Positions 8,613-18,344 of a stretch of 64,000 bases of DNA are shown here, piece after piece. Origin of the DNA: Alphaproteobacteria bacterium (GTDB lineage: Bacteria; Pseudomonadota; Alphaproteobacteria; Micavibrionales; Micavibrionaceae); NCBI GenBank assembly GCA_020443075.1, contig JAGRIU010000049.1, positions 1 through 64,000 of the forward strand, read 5' to 3'. The notes below the pieces were generated by a model. That model made no database searches and was not told where the DNA came from. It was given only the letters and a program-made list of their open reading frames with translations. Positions within the stretch are counted from its first letter, which is position 1, and each line of letters starts with the position of its first letter. The position numbers and the translations under genes are program-made.

Positions 8613-8936
8613 ATGTTTAACTTTAAGGATATGATGCAACAGGCACAGCAGATGCAGTTCAAGTTACAGGAGTTGCAGGAAAAGCTGAAAGATATCCTCG
8701 TCGAAGGCGAGTCCGGCGGCGGCATGGTTAAGGTGACGATGGCGTGCAGCGGCGATTTGAAGGCTATTTCGATTGATCCGTCTGTTATTGATGCGAAGGA
8801 CAAGGAAACGCTGGAGGATTTGATTGTCGCGGCGGTGAATAATGCTTCGGATGCGAAAGAGGCCAAGACCAAGTCCGAAACCGAAGGTATGATGGGCGGG
8901 ATGGGGTTGCCTGCGGGCATGAAACTGCCGTTTTAG
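8613..8936 (+). CDS. Nucleoid-associated protein, YbaB/EbfC family
   Basis: A 107-residue YbaB/EbfC-family protein, a dimeric DNA-binding factor that sits next to dnaX in most bacteria. The N-terminal helix is Gln/Met-rich (MMQQAQQMQFKLQELQEKL), followed by the conserved VEGESGGGMVKVTMACSG strand region and the IDPSVIDAKDKETLEDLI block. The C-terminus is Gly/Met-rich. The ATG lies 2 bp after the dnaX stop, so the two are cotranscribed. recR, the usual third member of the cluster, is absent; xth follows instead. Confidence 0.9.
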   Translation: MFNFKDMMQQAQQMQFKLQELQEKLKDILVEGESGGGMVKVTMACSGDLKAISIDPSVIDAKDKETLEDLIVAAVNNASDAKEAKTKSETEGMMGGMGLPAGMKLPF

Positions 8937-9077
8937 AGCTGCCATCGTTCGAATGTGGCGGAGTCAAATTTCGGCTTACGTATTATTTTATACGCTGTGC
9001 CTTATTTTCCTAGCCACATTTAAACGCTGTTTGCTCTAAAGTGCGCGGAAGTGGAATTTTAAAAGAGAAGGGAAGCT

Positions 9078-9869
9078 TTGCGTCTGATTACCTGGAATAT
9101 CAATTCGGTGCGGCTGCGGTTACCGATTGTGTTGAGGCTGTTGGAGCAAAAACAGCCCGATATTTTGTGTTTGCAGGAAACCAAATGTCCGGACGAGCAT
9201 TTTCCGCATGAAGCCTTTCAGGCGGCAGGGTATGAGCACATCCATATTCACGGGATGAAAAGCTATAACGGGTTGGCGATCCTTTCAAAAATCCCGTTTG
9301 AGGCAAGCGATATATATCATCGGGTGGGGCGGCAGGATTGCCGTCATATTGCGGTGACATTGCCGGATGGTACAGAGCTGCATAATCTGTATATTCCGGC
9401 TGGCGGGGACGAGCCGGACCCGGAGGTGAATGATAAGTTTGCGCATAAGCTGAATTTTGTTGACGAGATGACGCGCTGGTTTGCCGATCAATACACGCCG
9501 GATCAAAAGGTGATTGCGGTGGGGGACTTTAACATTGCGCCGGGCGAGCACGACGTGTGGTCGCATAAGCAGCTCTTGGGTGTGGTTTCGCATACGCCGC
9601 CGGAAACGGAGCGTCTGGCGAAGATGAAAGGCTCTTTGGATTGGGTGGATGTGTCGCGGCATTTCGTGCCGGAGGACGAGAAGTGCTATACGTGGTGGTC
9701 TTACCGGAATAAAGACTGGGAAAAATCAAATCGCGGGCGCAGGCTGGATCATGTGTGGGTGAGCCCGCCTTTGGCCGAGGCTTTGCGCGGGCACGAGATT
9801 TTAACGGCGGCGCGGAACTGGGAAAAGCCTTCGGATCATGTTCCTTTGATCGTAGATTTTAAGCTTTAA
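9078..9869 (+). CDS. xth: Exodeoxyribonuclease III (AP endonuclease family 1)
   Basis: A 263-residue exonuclease III-type protein for base-excision repair, cutting at abasic sites and removing 3' blocks. Motifs of the endonuclease/exonuclease/phosphatase fold are intact: ITWNINSVRLRL, CLQETK with the metal-binding Glu, GLAILSK, the VGDFNIAP catalytic Asp-Asn pair, RRLDHVWVS and the final SDHVPLIVDF with the catalytic Asp-His. The start is a TTG at 9078 preceded by GGGAAG at good spacing; the homology begins directly at this codon. The next gene, bcp, is convergent and overlaps the stop by 4 bp. Confidence 0.93.
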   Translation: MRLITWNINSVRLRLPIVLRLLEQKQPDILCLQETKCPDEHFPHEAFQAAGYEHIHIHGMKSYNGLAILSKIPFEASDIYHRVGRQDCRHIAVTLPDGTELHNLYIPAGGDEPDPEVNDKFAHKLNFVDEMTRWFADQYTPDQKVIAVGDFNIAPGEHDVWSHKQLLGVVSHTPPETERLAKMKGSLDWVDVSRHFVPEDEKCYTWWSYRNKDWEKSNRGRRLDHVWVSPPLAEALRGHEILTAARNWEKPSDHVPLIVDFKL

Positions 9870-10360
9870 GCGGCTTTAGCGAGGGCCTCAAGAGCGTTTT
9901 TGACCTCATCAATGTGGCCGTCGACTTTAACCTTGCGCCAGATCTGCGCAATTTTGCCGTTTTCGTCGATGAGGAAGGTCGAGCGATCAATGCCCATATA
10001 TTGGCGGCCATACATGCTTTTTTCGACCCATGTGTCATAGCGTTCGCAGACATCGCCATTTTCATCGGAGGCCAGCGGGAAGTTCAGGTCGTATTTGGCT
10101 TTGAATTTGTCGTGTTTGGCTACAGAGCATTTCGAGATTCCGATGACCGCGGCGTTTAGACTTTGCAGGGCGCTGAGGTTGTCTTTGAAAGCGCAGGCTT
10201 CTTTGGTGCAGCCCGGGGTGTCGTCTTTGGGGTAGAAATAGAGAACAACTTTTTGGCCGCGCAGGTCTGACAGGGTGATCCGTCCGTCCCCATCGGTTAG
10301 GAGGGTGAAGTCCGGTGCGGCATCTCCGATTTTTAATTCAGTATTCTTGTGTTCAGTCAT
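9866..10360 (-). CDS. bcp: Thioredoxin-dependent thiol peroxidase (BCP/PrxQ)
   Basis: A 164-residue atypical peroxiredoxin of the BCP/PrxQ subfamily, reducing hydrogen and organic peroxides with thioredoxin as electron donor in the cytoplasm. The active site is YFYPKDDTPGCTKEACAF: the peroxidatic Cys follows PG and the resolving Cys lies five residues later, the PrxQ arrangement. The downstream STFLIDENGKI block is typical. It is divergent from the AsmA-like gene and convergent with xth. Confidence 0.94.
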   Translation of the reverse strand: MTEHKNTELKIGDAAPDFTLLTDGDGRITLSDLRGQKVVLYFYPKDDTPGCTKEACAFKDNLSALQSLNAAVIGISKCSVAKHDKFKAKYDLNFPLASDENGDVCERYDTWVEKSMYGRQYMGIDRSTFLIDENGKIAQIWRKVKVDGHIDEVKNALEALAKAA

Positions 10361-10444
10361 AGACGGGATTCCTCTTTTTGCGCTATATGTATAAGAAAAT
10401 GGGTATTAACTCTTCTCAAGTCAATCTTTTCGGGATTTTTTATT

Positions 10445-13400
10445 TTGCCGTTTAACTGGAAAACATTTGGTCGTCGCAGTGCATTCGTTTTTTTCGAAGT
10501 CGTTATGGTGTTGATTGCGGTTGTCATTTTGGCCGGTGGGGCTTTGGTGCTGCGGTTGACGCAGGCGCCTTTGGACGTTGAGTTTGCGCGCCCCGCTATC
10601 GAAGAGGCTTTACGTGATCCGCAGCGCGGCATCAGCGCGCAGATGGACAAGGTTGTTCTCAGTTGGCCGGATGTGCGCGGGCCTCTTTATCTGGAGCTTG
10701 AAAAGGCTAGGGTTTTAGGGCCGAAGGGCCAGACAGTTGTTTCGGTGGACCATGCGGCTTTGGGGTTGAATAAAGCGGCTCTTATTTTTGGACGGATCAA
10801 GCCTGTTTCGCTGGTTCTTTTGAAACCCTCTTTGCATATGGTTCGTCATCAGGATAACAGCTTTGACATTGGTTTGCTGGAGGAAGAACTTGAGAAGGAT
10901 GTGGCCGAGGAGATGCCTGAGGAGGGCAGTATTGTCGAGCGGGTTCTTGCGCTGGTGAGCGCAGATGCGTCCAATGTTTCTTCTTCTCCTCTGGCTTATT
11001 TGCGCTGGTTTGAAATTCAAAATGCCGAATTGTTGATTGATGACCAGTTGCTCGGGATGTCCTGGCGGTTTCCTAAAAGCCATTTGCTGTTTTCGAAGGT
11101 CGCGGAGGGGCTGCGCGCCGAGTTTGATATAGCTTTGCCGATGGCCGGAGATTCCAAACTCGGCGGTGAAATGGTGCTTAACCGCAAGACCAAGCAGGTG
11201 CATGCGAAGCTGGTGACGGAAGATTTTAAGCTTTCGGCGCTGGCGGATAAAATACCAGATCTGGCGATTTTAAAGGATCAGGATGTGGGGCTGGATGCGC
11301 GTCTGAATGCGGTTTTGGATTCGGATTTGAATGTGCAGAGCGCTGATTTGGCTGTTCTTTGTGATGAAGGGGTTTTGAATATTGCCGATTTGTCGCCGGA
11401 GCCTTTTCCGTTCTCGGCCTTAGGGCTGACGGCCAAATATGATGCCGAGAGCAGTGCTTTGCAACTGAATAAACTTCAGGTTACAGCCAAGGGCGTGAGC
11501 GTTGAAGCCGAAGGGGATTTGAAGATTGATTTGGGGCAAAGCGTCAAGGGGCCTGTGCGCCTGTCGATTGCGCATTTGCCGCAGGGTCTTATCGGGCCTT
11601 TGTGGCCGGCGGCTCTCAAAGGTGATAACAGCGAGGAGTGGATTGTTCACAAGCTTTCCGATGGCGTGTTTTCCAATGTGTATGCGCAAGGGGATCTGGT
11701 TTTAGAGAAAGTTGCGCCTGTCGAGAAAAGTGAAGTGGGCGAGGAAGATGAAGATGAAGGGAGCGGCGTTGGCGAAGAGGGGTGGAGCGGCGATCTCGTC
11801 AATCTGGTTGCCGGGTTTGATTTTGAAGATATGAGCGTGGATTACCGCTCGCCTTTATCTGCGGTGAAGCAGGCCAAGGGGAAGGGGGTCTTTGATCTGA
11901 ACGCTGAAAAACTTACGGTCGATATCGAAAAAGCGCAGCTTCTGGATATGCAGGTGACGGGCGCGGAGCTTGAATTTATTGATATTATCCGTGAAGGGAA
12001 AGGTAAGGCCGATATTCATGTGAAGTTGAACGGGCCTTTGCGCTCGGCCTTGCGTTATGTGGCCGACGAGCCGATTGGTGCGAAGCCGGATTTTGATGTG
12101 GCCAATACGCAAGGTCAAGCCGATCTGGCAGTGAATGTTCAATTTCCGACCGTGCCGCATGTAAAGATCGAGGATGTGAAAGTCGGGGTTCAGGGAACGT
12201 TAAGTGATGTAGTGTTGCCCAAGGTTTTGAAGAACGAAGAGTTACGCGGCGGGCCTTTGACGTTGAGCGTTAAGGATAATCAGTTACATGTCAGCGGGAA
12301 GGCGCAATTGGCTGGGCGCGAGAGCAATCTCGATTATCGTGAGTATTTGGTGAGTAAAGACGCTCCTTATTCGAGCAAGGTTACGGCGACTTTGAGCGTG
12401 GATGATGATTTGCGCCGGCGGCTGGGGATTGATCTTAGTAGTTTTCTGAGTGGGCCTGTTTGGGCTGATGTGAATTATGTGACCTATACCGGCGGCGGCT
12501 CTGAGGCCAAGGTGAAGGCTGATTTAAGCGGCGCGCGTTTGTTTATTGATCCGTTTGATTACGAGAAGAAGCCGGGCGCGAAGGCTTCTGCACAATTAAC
12601 GGCGGTTTTGCGAGACGGGATTTTGAAAGAGATTCAATGGCTTACGGGGAGTGCGCCGGGCTTGACGCTGGAGAATTCCGCTCTGGCTTTTCGCGGTTCG
12701 GGCGCGAATACGGAGCTGGCGGGTGGAAATATCAGCCGTTTTAGTCTTGGCGAGACGGTGGCCGGGGTTGAATTCGAGATCATGGGTAATGATCTGGTGA
12801 AGCTGGTGCTTAAGGGCGCGTTTTTGGATTTGCGGCCGTTTTTGAATGATGATGACGAACCGGACAAGCCCTATACAGCGCCGCCGATGCAGGTGTCTGT
12901 GTCAGTGGATAAGATGCGCACGGCGGATGGGCAAGCTGTACAATACGGCAAGCTTTATGCCGATATTGACGGTAAGGGTGATTTTAACCAGCTTGAACTG
13001 GACGGGATTGCAGGCAGGGGCGATCTTTATTTGCGCTATAAGCCGGACGGGTCGGGCAAACGCGTGTTCAGGCTGGAAGCCGATGATGCGGGGGCGGCGC
13101 TTAAGGCGTTCGATCTGTATAAAGGGATGCAGGGCGGTAAGCTGGTGATTTACGGTGAGCCGACGCGCAGCTTGCGGGACCGGAATTTGGTGGGCAAGGC
13201 CGAGATCAGCAATTTCAAAGTCGTCGATGCGCCAGCGCTGGCGAAATTGTTGGGGGCTATGAGCTTGCCCGGTGTGGCTTCGCTTTTGAATAACGAGGGC
13301 TTGTCGTTTAGCAAGATGGAAGCGGATTTTGACTGGCTTTATCGCTCTCGCGGATCTTTGCTGATGCTTAAAAACGGGCGCACGTCGGGGAATTCTTTGG

Positions 13401-13657
13401 GGCTGACTTTTGACGGGACGTTTGATAATGCGGCGCATACGCTGGATGTGGCGGGGACGATTATTCCGCTTTCGGGCGTGAATAAAGCGATCGGGTCTAT
13501 TCCGCTGGTGGGTGATATTCTGACCGGGGGGACGGGGGCGCTGATCGCGGCAACCTACACGATGAAGGGACCGGCGGCGGAGCCGAAGACATCGGTCAAT
13601 CCGTTGTCTGTTTTAACGCCGGGGATTTTACGGCGGATTTTGTTTGAAGGTAATTAG
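10445..13657 (+). CDS. AsmA/YhdP-like large envelope protein
   Basis: A protein of about 1070 residues with one N-terminal membrane segment ([21 protein letters not shown]) and a very long periplasmic region. The C-terminal part carries the AsmA-like pattern of the YhdP family: [19 protein letters not shown], then [18 protein letters not shown] and [20 protein letters not shown]. Members of this superfamily form long beta-rich bridges and are implicated in phospholipid transport to the outer membrane. An acidic insert ([12 protein letters not shown]) sits near the middle. The frame could begin at a GTG at 10349, overlapping bcp; I prefer the TTG at 10445, just ahead of the membrane segment, because it leaves space for divergent promoters. 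The stop overlaps tyrS by 4 bp. Confidence 0.8.
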   Translation: MPFNWKTFGRRSAFVFFEVVMVLIAVVILAGGALVLRLTQAPLDVEFARPAIEEALRDPQRGISAQMDKVVLSWPDVRGPLYLELEKARVLGPKGQTVVSVDHAALGLNKAALIFGRIKPVSLVLLKPSLHMVRHQDNSFDIGLLEEELEKDVAEEMPEEGSIVERVLALVSADASNVSSSPLAYLRWFEIQNAELLIDDQLLGMSWRFPKSHLLFSKVAEGLRAEFDIALPMAGDSKLGGEMVLNRKTKQVHAKLVTEDFKLSALADKIPDLAILKDQDVGLDARLNAVLDSDLNVQSADLAVLCDEGVLNIADLSPEPFPFSALGLTAKYDAESSALQLNKLQVTAKGVSVEAEGDLKIDLGQSVKGPVRLSIAHLPQGLIGPLWPAALKGDNSEEWIVHKLSDGVFSNVYAQGDLVLEKVAPVEKSEVGEEDEDEGSGVGEEGWSGDLVNLVAGFDFEDMSVDYRSPLSAVKQAKGKGVFDLNAEKLTVDIEKAQLLDMQVTGAELEFIDIIREGKGKADIHVKLNGPLRSALRYVADEPIGAKPDFDVANTQGQADLAVNVQFPTVPHVKIEDVKVGVQGTLSDVVLPKVLKNEELRGGPLTLSVKDNQLHVSGKAQLAGRESNLDYREYLVSKDAPYSSKVTATLSVDDDLRRRLGIDLSSFLSGPVWADVNYVTYTGGGSEAKVKADLSGARLFIDPFDYEKKPGAKASAQLTAVLRDGILKEIQWLTGSAPGLTLENSALAFRGSGANTELAGGNISRFSLGETVAGVEFEIMGNDLVKLVLKGAFLDLRPFLNDDDEPDKPYTAPPMQVSVSVDKMRTADGQAVQYGKLYADIDGKGDFNQLELDGIAGRGDLYLRYKPDGSGKRVFRLEADDAGAALKAFDLYKGMQGGKLVIYGEPTRSLRDRNLVGKAEISNFKVVDAPALAKLLGAMSLPGVASLLNNEGLSFSKMEADFDWLYRSRGSLLMLKNGRTSGNSLGLTFDGTFDNAAHTLDVAGTIIPLSGVNKAIGSIPLVGDILTGGTGALIAATYTMKGPAAEPKTSVNPLSVLTPGILRRILFEGN

Positions 13658-14916
13658 GTTCTTATTTTGATTAGCGCGTGTTTTTTCTTACCCGATGATA
13701 ATTTTATATAATCCAATCCTGTAGGGAGGGACGATGTATCAATTATCGTATCGGTATTTTGAATGGGTTGGTCGTTGAGGCGTGCGCCGCCGCCTTTGAT
13801 CAGGCGTTTGGCTTCGCCTTTGCTTTCGCTTAAGCCGGTTTCGACGAACAGATCAAGCGCAGAGATGCCGTTTTGTAGGCGTGCTGTGTCGATGGTGATG
13901 GAGGGGAGGTCTTCGCCGATGCCGCCTTGTTCGAAGACTTTAGCCGCGGTGTCTGCGGCTTCGCGGGCAGCTTGTTCGCCATGGCACAGCCGCGTGGCTT
14001 CAAAGGCCAGAACTTTTTTCGCCTCGTTGATGTCGGCGCCTTCGAGGGCTTCGAGTTTTTTGATTTCGTCCATCGGCAAGGTGGTGAAGACTTTGAGAAG
14101 GCGTACGACGTCTGCGTCTTCTACGTTTCGCCAATATTGGTAGTAGTCGTAAGGCGTCGTCATATCGGCGTTGAGCCAGACTGCGCCGCCTTCGGTTTTA
14201 CCCATTTTCGCGCCGCTGGCGGTGGTGAGCAACGGTGCGGTCAGGGCGAAGAGTTCGGCGCGTTCCATTTTGCGGCCGAGTTCGACACCGTTGATGATAT
14301 TACCCCATTGGTCGGACCCTCCCATTTGCAAAATCGTGCCGTGCCGGCGGTGGAGTTCGACGAAGTCGTAGCCCTGCAGGATCATATAATTGAATTCGAT
14401 GAACGTCATGGGGAGCTCGCGGTCGAGGCGCATTTTGACGCTTTCGAAAGTCAGCATGCGGTTGATGGTGAAATGCATACCGACGTCGCGCAGGAATTCT
14501 ATGTACCCCAAGCCGGATAGCCAACTGTAATTGTTTTCCATAATACAACTATTGGGGGCGTCGGGATTGTAATCGAGGAATTTTGAGAAGACGGATTTGA
14601 TGCTTTCGATGTTAGCGTTGATGTCTTCCGGTGTGAGCAAGGGGCGGGTCTTGTCTTTCAACGTTGGGTCGGGGATCAACGCCGTGCCGCCGCCCATCAG
14701 GCTGATTGGCTTGTGGCCGCATTGCTGGAACCAGTGCAGCATCATGATGGTGTAGAGGTGGCCGACATGGAGGCTGGGACCTGTAGGATCAAAACCGATA
14801 TAGGCGCTTTGCGGGCCTTCGCAAAGTTTGCTATCAAGGGCTTCGAAGTCAGAACACTGGTGAATGAAGCCGCGTTCGTTTAAGATGTTTAAAAATTCTG
14901 ATTTATATGCGCTCAT
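13654..14916 (-). CDS. tyrS: Tyrosyl-tRNA synthetase
   Basis: Class I synthetase charging tRNA-Tyr. The HIGH-type motif is LHVGH within [19 protein letters not shown], the tyrosine-binding region includes GGSDQWGNI, and the KMSKS-type loop is [12 protein letters not shown]-terminal S4-like RNA-binding domain follows ([17 protein letters not shown]). The start is the ATG at 14916 ([12 protein letters not shown]), giving 420 residues, the normal length. The frame is open upstream to 15396, but that part is antisense to anmK and shows no conservation. anmK starts 18 bp away on the other strand, so the two promoters must overlap each other's genes. Confidence 0.95.
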   Translation of the reverse strand: MSAYKSEFLNILNERGFIHQCSDFEALDSKLCEGPQSAYIGFDPTGPSLHVGHLYTIMMLHWFQQCGHKPISLMGGGTALIPDPTLKDKTRPLLTPEDINANIESIKSVFSKFLDYNPDAPNSCIMENNYSWLSGLGYIEFLRDVGMHFTINRMLTFESVKMRLDRELPMTFIEFNYMILQGYDFVELHRRHGTILQMGGSDQWGNIINGVELGRKMERAELFALTAPLLTTASGAKMGKTEGGAVWLNADMTTPYDYYQYWRNVEDADVVRLLKVFTTLPMDEIKKLEALEGADINEAKKVLAFEATRLCHGEQAAREAADTAAKVFEQGGIGEDLPSITIDTARLQNGISALDLFVETGLSESKGEAKRLIKGGGARLNDQPIQNTDTIIDTSSLPTGLDYIKLSSGKKKHALIKIRT

Positions 14917-14934
14917 GGTGAAAGTTTTATAATT

Positions 14935-16092
14935 ATGAATACGCAAAAAGTCTATAGAGCAATTGGTTTGATGTCGGGCACGTCTTTGGACGGGGAGGTC
15001 GATGTGGCGCTGATTGAAACGGATGGGCGCGATCTGGTGCGGCCTTTGGGGTTTTATGCGCATCTTTACGATCCGAGCGTGCAGGATCAGGTGCGCGCAT
15101 GTTTCGGGGCGCGCGAGCCCAGTGCGCAAACGCGCGAGGCTGAAGCTCTGATTACGCAGGTACATGTTGATGCGGTGCGGGAATCGGGCTTCACAGGCGA
15201 TGTGATCGGGTTTCACGGGCAGACGATTACGCATGATCCGGGGGCTGGTTTTACGTGGCAGCTTGGCGACGGGGCGGCGCTCTCGCGTGAAACGGGGATG
15301 GAGGTTATCAACGATTTTCGCAGCGCGGATATGCGTGCAGGCGGTCAAGGCGCACCGCTGGCACCGCTTTATCACAGGGCGCGGGTGCGGATGCATGAGC
15401 TGGGGCGGCCTGTGGCGTTTTTGAATATAGGCGGTGTTGCAAACGTGACTTTTATTAATTCGCCCGATGGCGAATTGCGTTCAAAGGTCCCTGCTTCCGC
15501 AGGGACTGCGAATTCCTTCGGAATTCTTGCTTTTGACACAGGGCCGGGGAATGCGTTGATGGATGATTATGTGCGCATGAAAACCGGTCAGGCTTATGAT
15601 GCAGATGGGGCGATGGCTGCGGGCGGGCAGGCGCGAAAGGAACTGGTCGAGGCGTGGCTGGGGCATGAATATTTTCAAAAAGCGCCGCCGAAATCTCTTG
15701 ACCGTAATGAATGGAGCGTTTTGAGCGATGGTGTGATTGCGCAGGATTTGGAAAATTTAGGCGCCGAGGACGCGTTGGCGAGCTTGATGGAATTTACGGT
15801 CCGGTCGATTGAAAAGGCGGATGCGTTGATCGGTGGGGGTGCGGACTGGTATGCGTGCGGCGGCGGGCGGCATAATACGGCTTTGATGCGTAGGCTCGGT
15901 GAGGTTTTATCGTCCGGTATTCAGCCTGTGGAGGCTTTGGGCTGGAACGGGGATGCGGTGGAGGCCGAATGTTTTGCCTATCTGGCGGTGCGCTCGCTTT
16001 TGGGCTTACCGATCAGTTTGCCGGAGGTGACAGGCGTTTCCGCGCCGCAAACGGGCGGAGTTTTGCATAAAAAGTTACGGCAGGCCGGTTAG
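14935..16092 (+). CDS. anmK: Anhydro-N-acetylmuramic acid kinase, with in-frame insertion
   Basis: Phosphorylates 1,6-anhydroMurNAc to MurNAc-6-P in peptidoglycan recycling. The ASKHA-fold motifs are present: [55 protein letters not shown] and [11 protein letters not shown]. Between NVTFI and LAFDTGPGN there is an extra stretch of about 17 residues ([17 protein letters not shown]) encoded by two adjacent perfect hairpins at 15487-15526. This looks like an in-frame palindromic element in a surface loop; the catalytic residues are intact, so the enzyme is probably active. It is followed after 6 bp by the Sua5-type gene. Confidence 0.92.
   Translation: MNTQKVYRAIGLMSGTSLDGEVDVALIETDGRDLVRPLGFYAHLYDPSVQDQVRACFGAREPSAQTREAEALITQVHVDAVRESGFTGDVIGFHGQTITHDPGAGFTWQLGDGAALSRETGMEVINDFRSADMRAGGQGAPLAPLYHRARVRMHELGRPVAFLNIGGVANVTFINSPDGELRSKVPASAGTANSFGILAFDTGPGNALMDDYVRMKTGQAYDADGAMAAGGQARKELVEAWLGHEYFQKAPPKSLDRNEWSVLSDGVIAQDLENLGAEDALASLMEFTVRSIEKADALIGGGADWYACGGGRHNTALMRRLGEVLSSGIQPVEALGWNGDAVEAECFAYLAVRSLLGLPISLPEVTGVSAPQTGGVLHKKLRQAG
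15487..15526 (+). repeat. Double-hairpin palindromic insertion inside anmK
   Basis: Two perfect hairpins are joined by three bases. The first has arms GTCCCTGC and GCAGGGAC around a TTCC loop (15487-15506). The second has arms GAATTCC and GGAATTC around a TTC loop (15510-15526). They lie in frame in anmK and account for a stretch of residues absent from the usual AnmK pattern. The whole insert probably starts slightly earlier, around 15470. The layout resembles protein-coding palindromic elements known from Rickettsia, but the sequence is not one I can assign. Confidence 0.75.
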
Positions 16093-16098
16093 TTTCCG

Positions 16099-17112
16099 AT
16101 GATTAAGAGCGTTAATTCACAAACCATTTCCGAAGCGGCGGAGATTTTAAAGTGCGGCGGGCTGGTCGGGATGCCGACCGAGACGGTGTACGGGCTGGCG
16201 GCCAATGCGCTGGACGGACAGGCCGTGGCGAAGATTTTTGCGGCCAAGGGGCGGCCATCGTTTAACCCCTTGATTATTCATGTGCCGGATCTGGCGGCAG
16301 CGGAAAATTATGTCGAGGTGAATGATTTAGCGCGCGCGGCGGCACATGTTTTTTGGCCGGGGCCGCTGACTCTGATTTTGCCCCGTCTTCGCCAAGGCTT
16401 CGGCGGGCAAGCGCAGGCAGGTTGTACGATTTCGGAATTGGCGAGTGCGGGTCTGGATACTCTGGCGGTGCGTGTACCGGCGCATCCGGTGGCTCTGGAT
16501 TTATTGAAAGCTTGCGGATTGCCGCTGGCGGCACCGAGCGCGAACAAATCAGGGACCTTAAGCCCGACGAGTCCGGCGCATGTGCATGAGTCTTTGGGGG
16601 CGGCGGTCGATTTGATTTTGGCAGCGGGGGCGTGCCGTGTGGGGCTGGAATCTACGGTTCTGGATTTAAGCGGCGCGCAGCCGGAAATTTTAAGGCCGGG
16701 GGCTGTGAATGCGGAAGAACTGGCCGAGGTTTTGGGTGTTGATGTGGTTTATGCGCAAGGGGATACGGATAAGCCGAAATCTCCGGGATTGCTGCTCAAG
16801 CATTATGCGCCGCGTTTGCCTGTGAGGCTCAATGCGGTCGATCTGGAGGCTGGTGAAGCGCTTTTGGCGTTTGGTTCGGATAAGTTTATGGGCGTTAAAG
16901 GCGGCGGGGCTGCCAAGGACTTGCCGGAAGGCTGGCGGATGAATTTGAGCGAGAATCAGGATTTGGACGAGGCGGCGGCCAATTTATTTGCTATGCTCAA
17001 GGCGCTTGATCAAAGCGGTGCGCGGGGGATTGCTGTGATGGCGGTTCCGGATGCGGGAATCGGACGGGCGATCAATGACCGTTTAAAACGAGCGGCGGCG
17101 GCGCAGAAATAA
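16099..17112 (+). CDS. L-threonylcarbamoyladenylate synthase (Sua5 type)
   Basis: Makes threonylcarbamoyl-AMP for the t6A modification at position 37 of ANN-decoding tRNAs. The N-terminal YrdC domain (about residues 1-200) has GGLVGMPTETVYGLAANAL, KGRPSFNPLIIHV, WPGPLTLILPR and APSANKSGTLSPT. The C-terminal Sua5 domain follows (PKSPGLLLKHYAPRLPV), so this is the long Sua5 form rather than TsaC. The loop after LILPR carries an extra segment of about 12 residues (LRQGFGGQAQAG), encoded by a palindromic sequence at 16384-16420. The gene is cotranscribed with anmK, 6 bp upstream. Confidence 0.92.
   Translation: MIKSVNSQTISEAAEILKCGGLVGMPTETVYGLAANALDGQAVAKIFAAKGRPSFNPLIIHVPDLAAAENYVEVNDLARAAAHVFWPGPLTLILPRLRQGFGGQAQAGCTISELASAGLDTLAVRVPAHPVALDLLKACGLPLAAPSANKSGTLSPTSPAHVHESLGAAVDLILAAGACRVGLESTVLDLSGAQPEILRPGAVNAEELAEVLGVDVVYAQGDTDKPKSPGLLLKHYAPRLPVRLNAVDLEAGEALLAFGSDKFMGVKGGGAAKDLPEGWRMNLSENQDLDEAAANLFAMLKALDQSGARGIAVMAVPDAGIGRAINDRLKRAAAAQK
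16384..16420 (+). repeat. Palindromic insertion inside the Sua5-type gene
   Basis: The segment contains the inverted parts CTTCGCC and GGCGGGCAAG around AAGGCTTC, with an inner GCC-AA-GGC palindrome. It encodes RLRQGFGGQA, which interrupts the otherwise continuous YrdC pattern between LILPR and ISELASAGLDTLAVR. The sequence differs from the anmK insertion, so two types of coding palindrome lie about 0.9 kb apart in one operon. Confidence 0.6.
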
Positions 17113-17125
17113 GCTACGTTTTTTC

Positions 17126-17275
17126 ACCACCAAGACACCAAGGACACCAAGATATCGTGTCAAATTGAAACGCCGTAGGCTCTTTAAGACTCTTTCTATA
17201 TTTGGAGGGATTTATTTATTGCGCCTTCGGCGCGGTTCATGAAGAATGCTTGGTGATTTTAGTGTACTTGGTGGT
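17126..17275. repeat. MITE-like element with imperfect terminal inverted repeats
   Basis: A 150-bp unit between the Sua5-type gene and the desaturase. The left end (17126-17151) is a 9-base-periodic sequence, ACCACCAAG then ACACCAAGG then ACACCAAG. The right end (17249-17275) is its imperfect reverse complement, finishing in CTTGGTGGT. A small perfect hairpin, GCGCC-TTC-GGCGC, lies at 17221-17233. There is no ORF inside. The right end stops 9 bp before the desaturase start codon, so the element may carry that gene's promoter or leader. Confidence 0.65.
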
Positions 17276-17284
17276 TCATAAAAA

Positions 17285-18256
17285 ATGGATGCATTTAAAT
17301 ATATTTTCTCTTGGGTTTTGTGGCCGGGGTTGTTTGCGATTTGTATGGCGGTGACGGCCTATGGGTTTGTGAATGATCATCCTGTTCTGTTCTTTAACTT
17401 TGCTTACGTTTTCTTGATTATCTCTTTGTTTTTTCTTGAACAATGGATGCCGCACGAGCGGGAATGGTTGAAGCCGGACGGGCAGAATATTGCCAGCATT
17501 TTGCATACGCTCTCATCCAAAGGTACGGTGCAGAGTTTGTTGATTTTCGGCGGGGCGATCGGGCTGGCCGATATGATCGGGACGGTGCGCGATGAGGGGT
17601 ATGGGCTTTGGCCGCGCGACTGGCCAATGGCGGCGCAAGTCGCATTAGGCGTTGTGGCGGCAGAGTTTGCGCTTTACTGGGCGCACCGGATTGCCCATGA
17701 GATCGAGTTTTTCTGGCGTTTTCATGCCATTCATCACAGCGTGACCAAGCTTTGGTTTTTAAATACGGGACGTTTCCATTTTGTTGACTCGCTAGTCAGT
17801 ATTGTTTTGGGAATGGCTGTTTTGTTGGCGTTAGGGGCGCCGATTGAGGTGATTAAGTGGCTCAGCGCGGTGACGGCGTTTATCGGGATGCTGACCCATT
17901 GTAATGTCGAGATGCGGTTCGGGCCGCTCAACTGGATTTTTAATACGCCGGGGCTGCACCGCTGGCATCATTCGAAGGATTTGAGCGAAGGAAACCGGAA
18001 TTACGGTGAGAATATCATGCTGTGGGATCAGTTGTTCGGCACATATTACAACGCGGATTACCGGCCGCCGGTCGATATCGGGATTAAGGAGCATATGCCT
18101 GCGCGGTTTATGCATCAGATTGCCTGGCCTTTTTTGAGTCATGTGTCGCGCAAAAAAATTGCGCCGGAGTATGAGCCTATACCGTTCGAGCGCGAGCCGG
18201 ATTCAGTGTTTAATTTCATTTTTAACCGCAAAGACGCAAAGACGCGAAGAGATTGA
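17285..18256 (+). CDS. Sterol desaturase / fatty acid hydroxylase family protein
   Basis: A 323-residue membrane-bound di-iron oxygenase-type protein. Several hydrophobic segments fill the first 110 residues (for example HPVLFFNFAYVFLIISLFFL). The histidine clusters that bind the two irons are visible: HRIAHE, HAIHHS, the His in LTHCN, and HRWHHS. The substrate cannot be read; relatives act on sterols, fatty acids, carotenoids or alkylglycerols. The last residues (NRKDAKTRRD) are encoded by a repeat element beginning near 18221, so the natural C-terminus has probably been replaced. There is no clear ribosome-binding site ahead of the ATG, where another repeat ends. Confidence 0.87.
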   Translation: MDAFKYIFSWVLWPGLFAICMAVTAYGFVNDHPVLFFNFAYVFLIISLFFLEQWMPHEREWLKPDGQNIASILHTLSSKGTVQSLLIFGGAIGLADMIGTVRDEGYGLWPRDWPMAAQVALGVVAAEFALYWAHRIAHEIEFFWRFHAIHHSVTKLWFLNTGRFHFVDSLVSIVLGMAVLLALGAPIEVIKWLSAVTAFIGMLTHCNVEMRFGPLNWIFNTPGLHRWHHSKDLSEGNRNYGENIMLWDQLFGTYYNADYRPPVDIGIKEHMPARFMHQIAWPFLSHVSRKKIAPEYEPIPFEREPDSVFNFIFNRKDAKTRRD

Positions 18257-18307
18257 GAAAAAAGAAAACTTTGCGTTCTTTTGTGCTTCGTGCGCTTTGC
18301 GTTTAAA
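18221..18307. repeat. Second palindromic element, overlapping the desaturase 3' end
   Basis: The left end (18221-18250) reads TTTAACCGCAAAG followed by ACGCAAAG and ACGCGAAG, again with 9-base periodicity. The right end (18269-18307) is an imperfect reverse complement, with CTTTGCG, GTGCTTCG, GCTTTGCG and a final TTTAAA. It resembles the element at 17126 in design (AACCRC-NAAG-AC units) but differs in sequence. It supplies the last codons and stop of the desaturase and fills the leader of the GNAT gene. Confidence 0.65.
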
Positions 18308-18344
18308 ATGGCGTAAGCATATTTTTTTCAAGGAGAGCATCGTC

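Noticed and set aside
14917..15396. 160-codon N-terminal extension of tyrS
   Set aside because: It is antisense to anmK and lacks conservation; the ATG at 14916 gives a normal TyrS.
18141..18344. 68-codon N-terminal extension of the GNAT protein
   Set aside because: It runs through the desaturase end and a palindromic repeat (TAKTQRREE); the ATG at 18345 has a ribosome-binding site and begins the domain.
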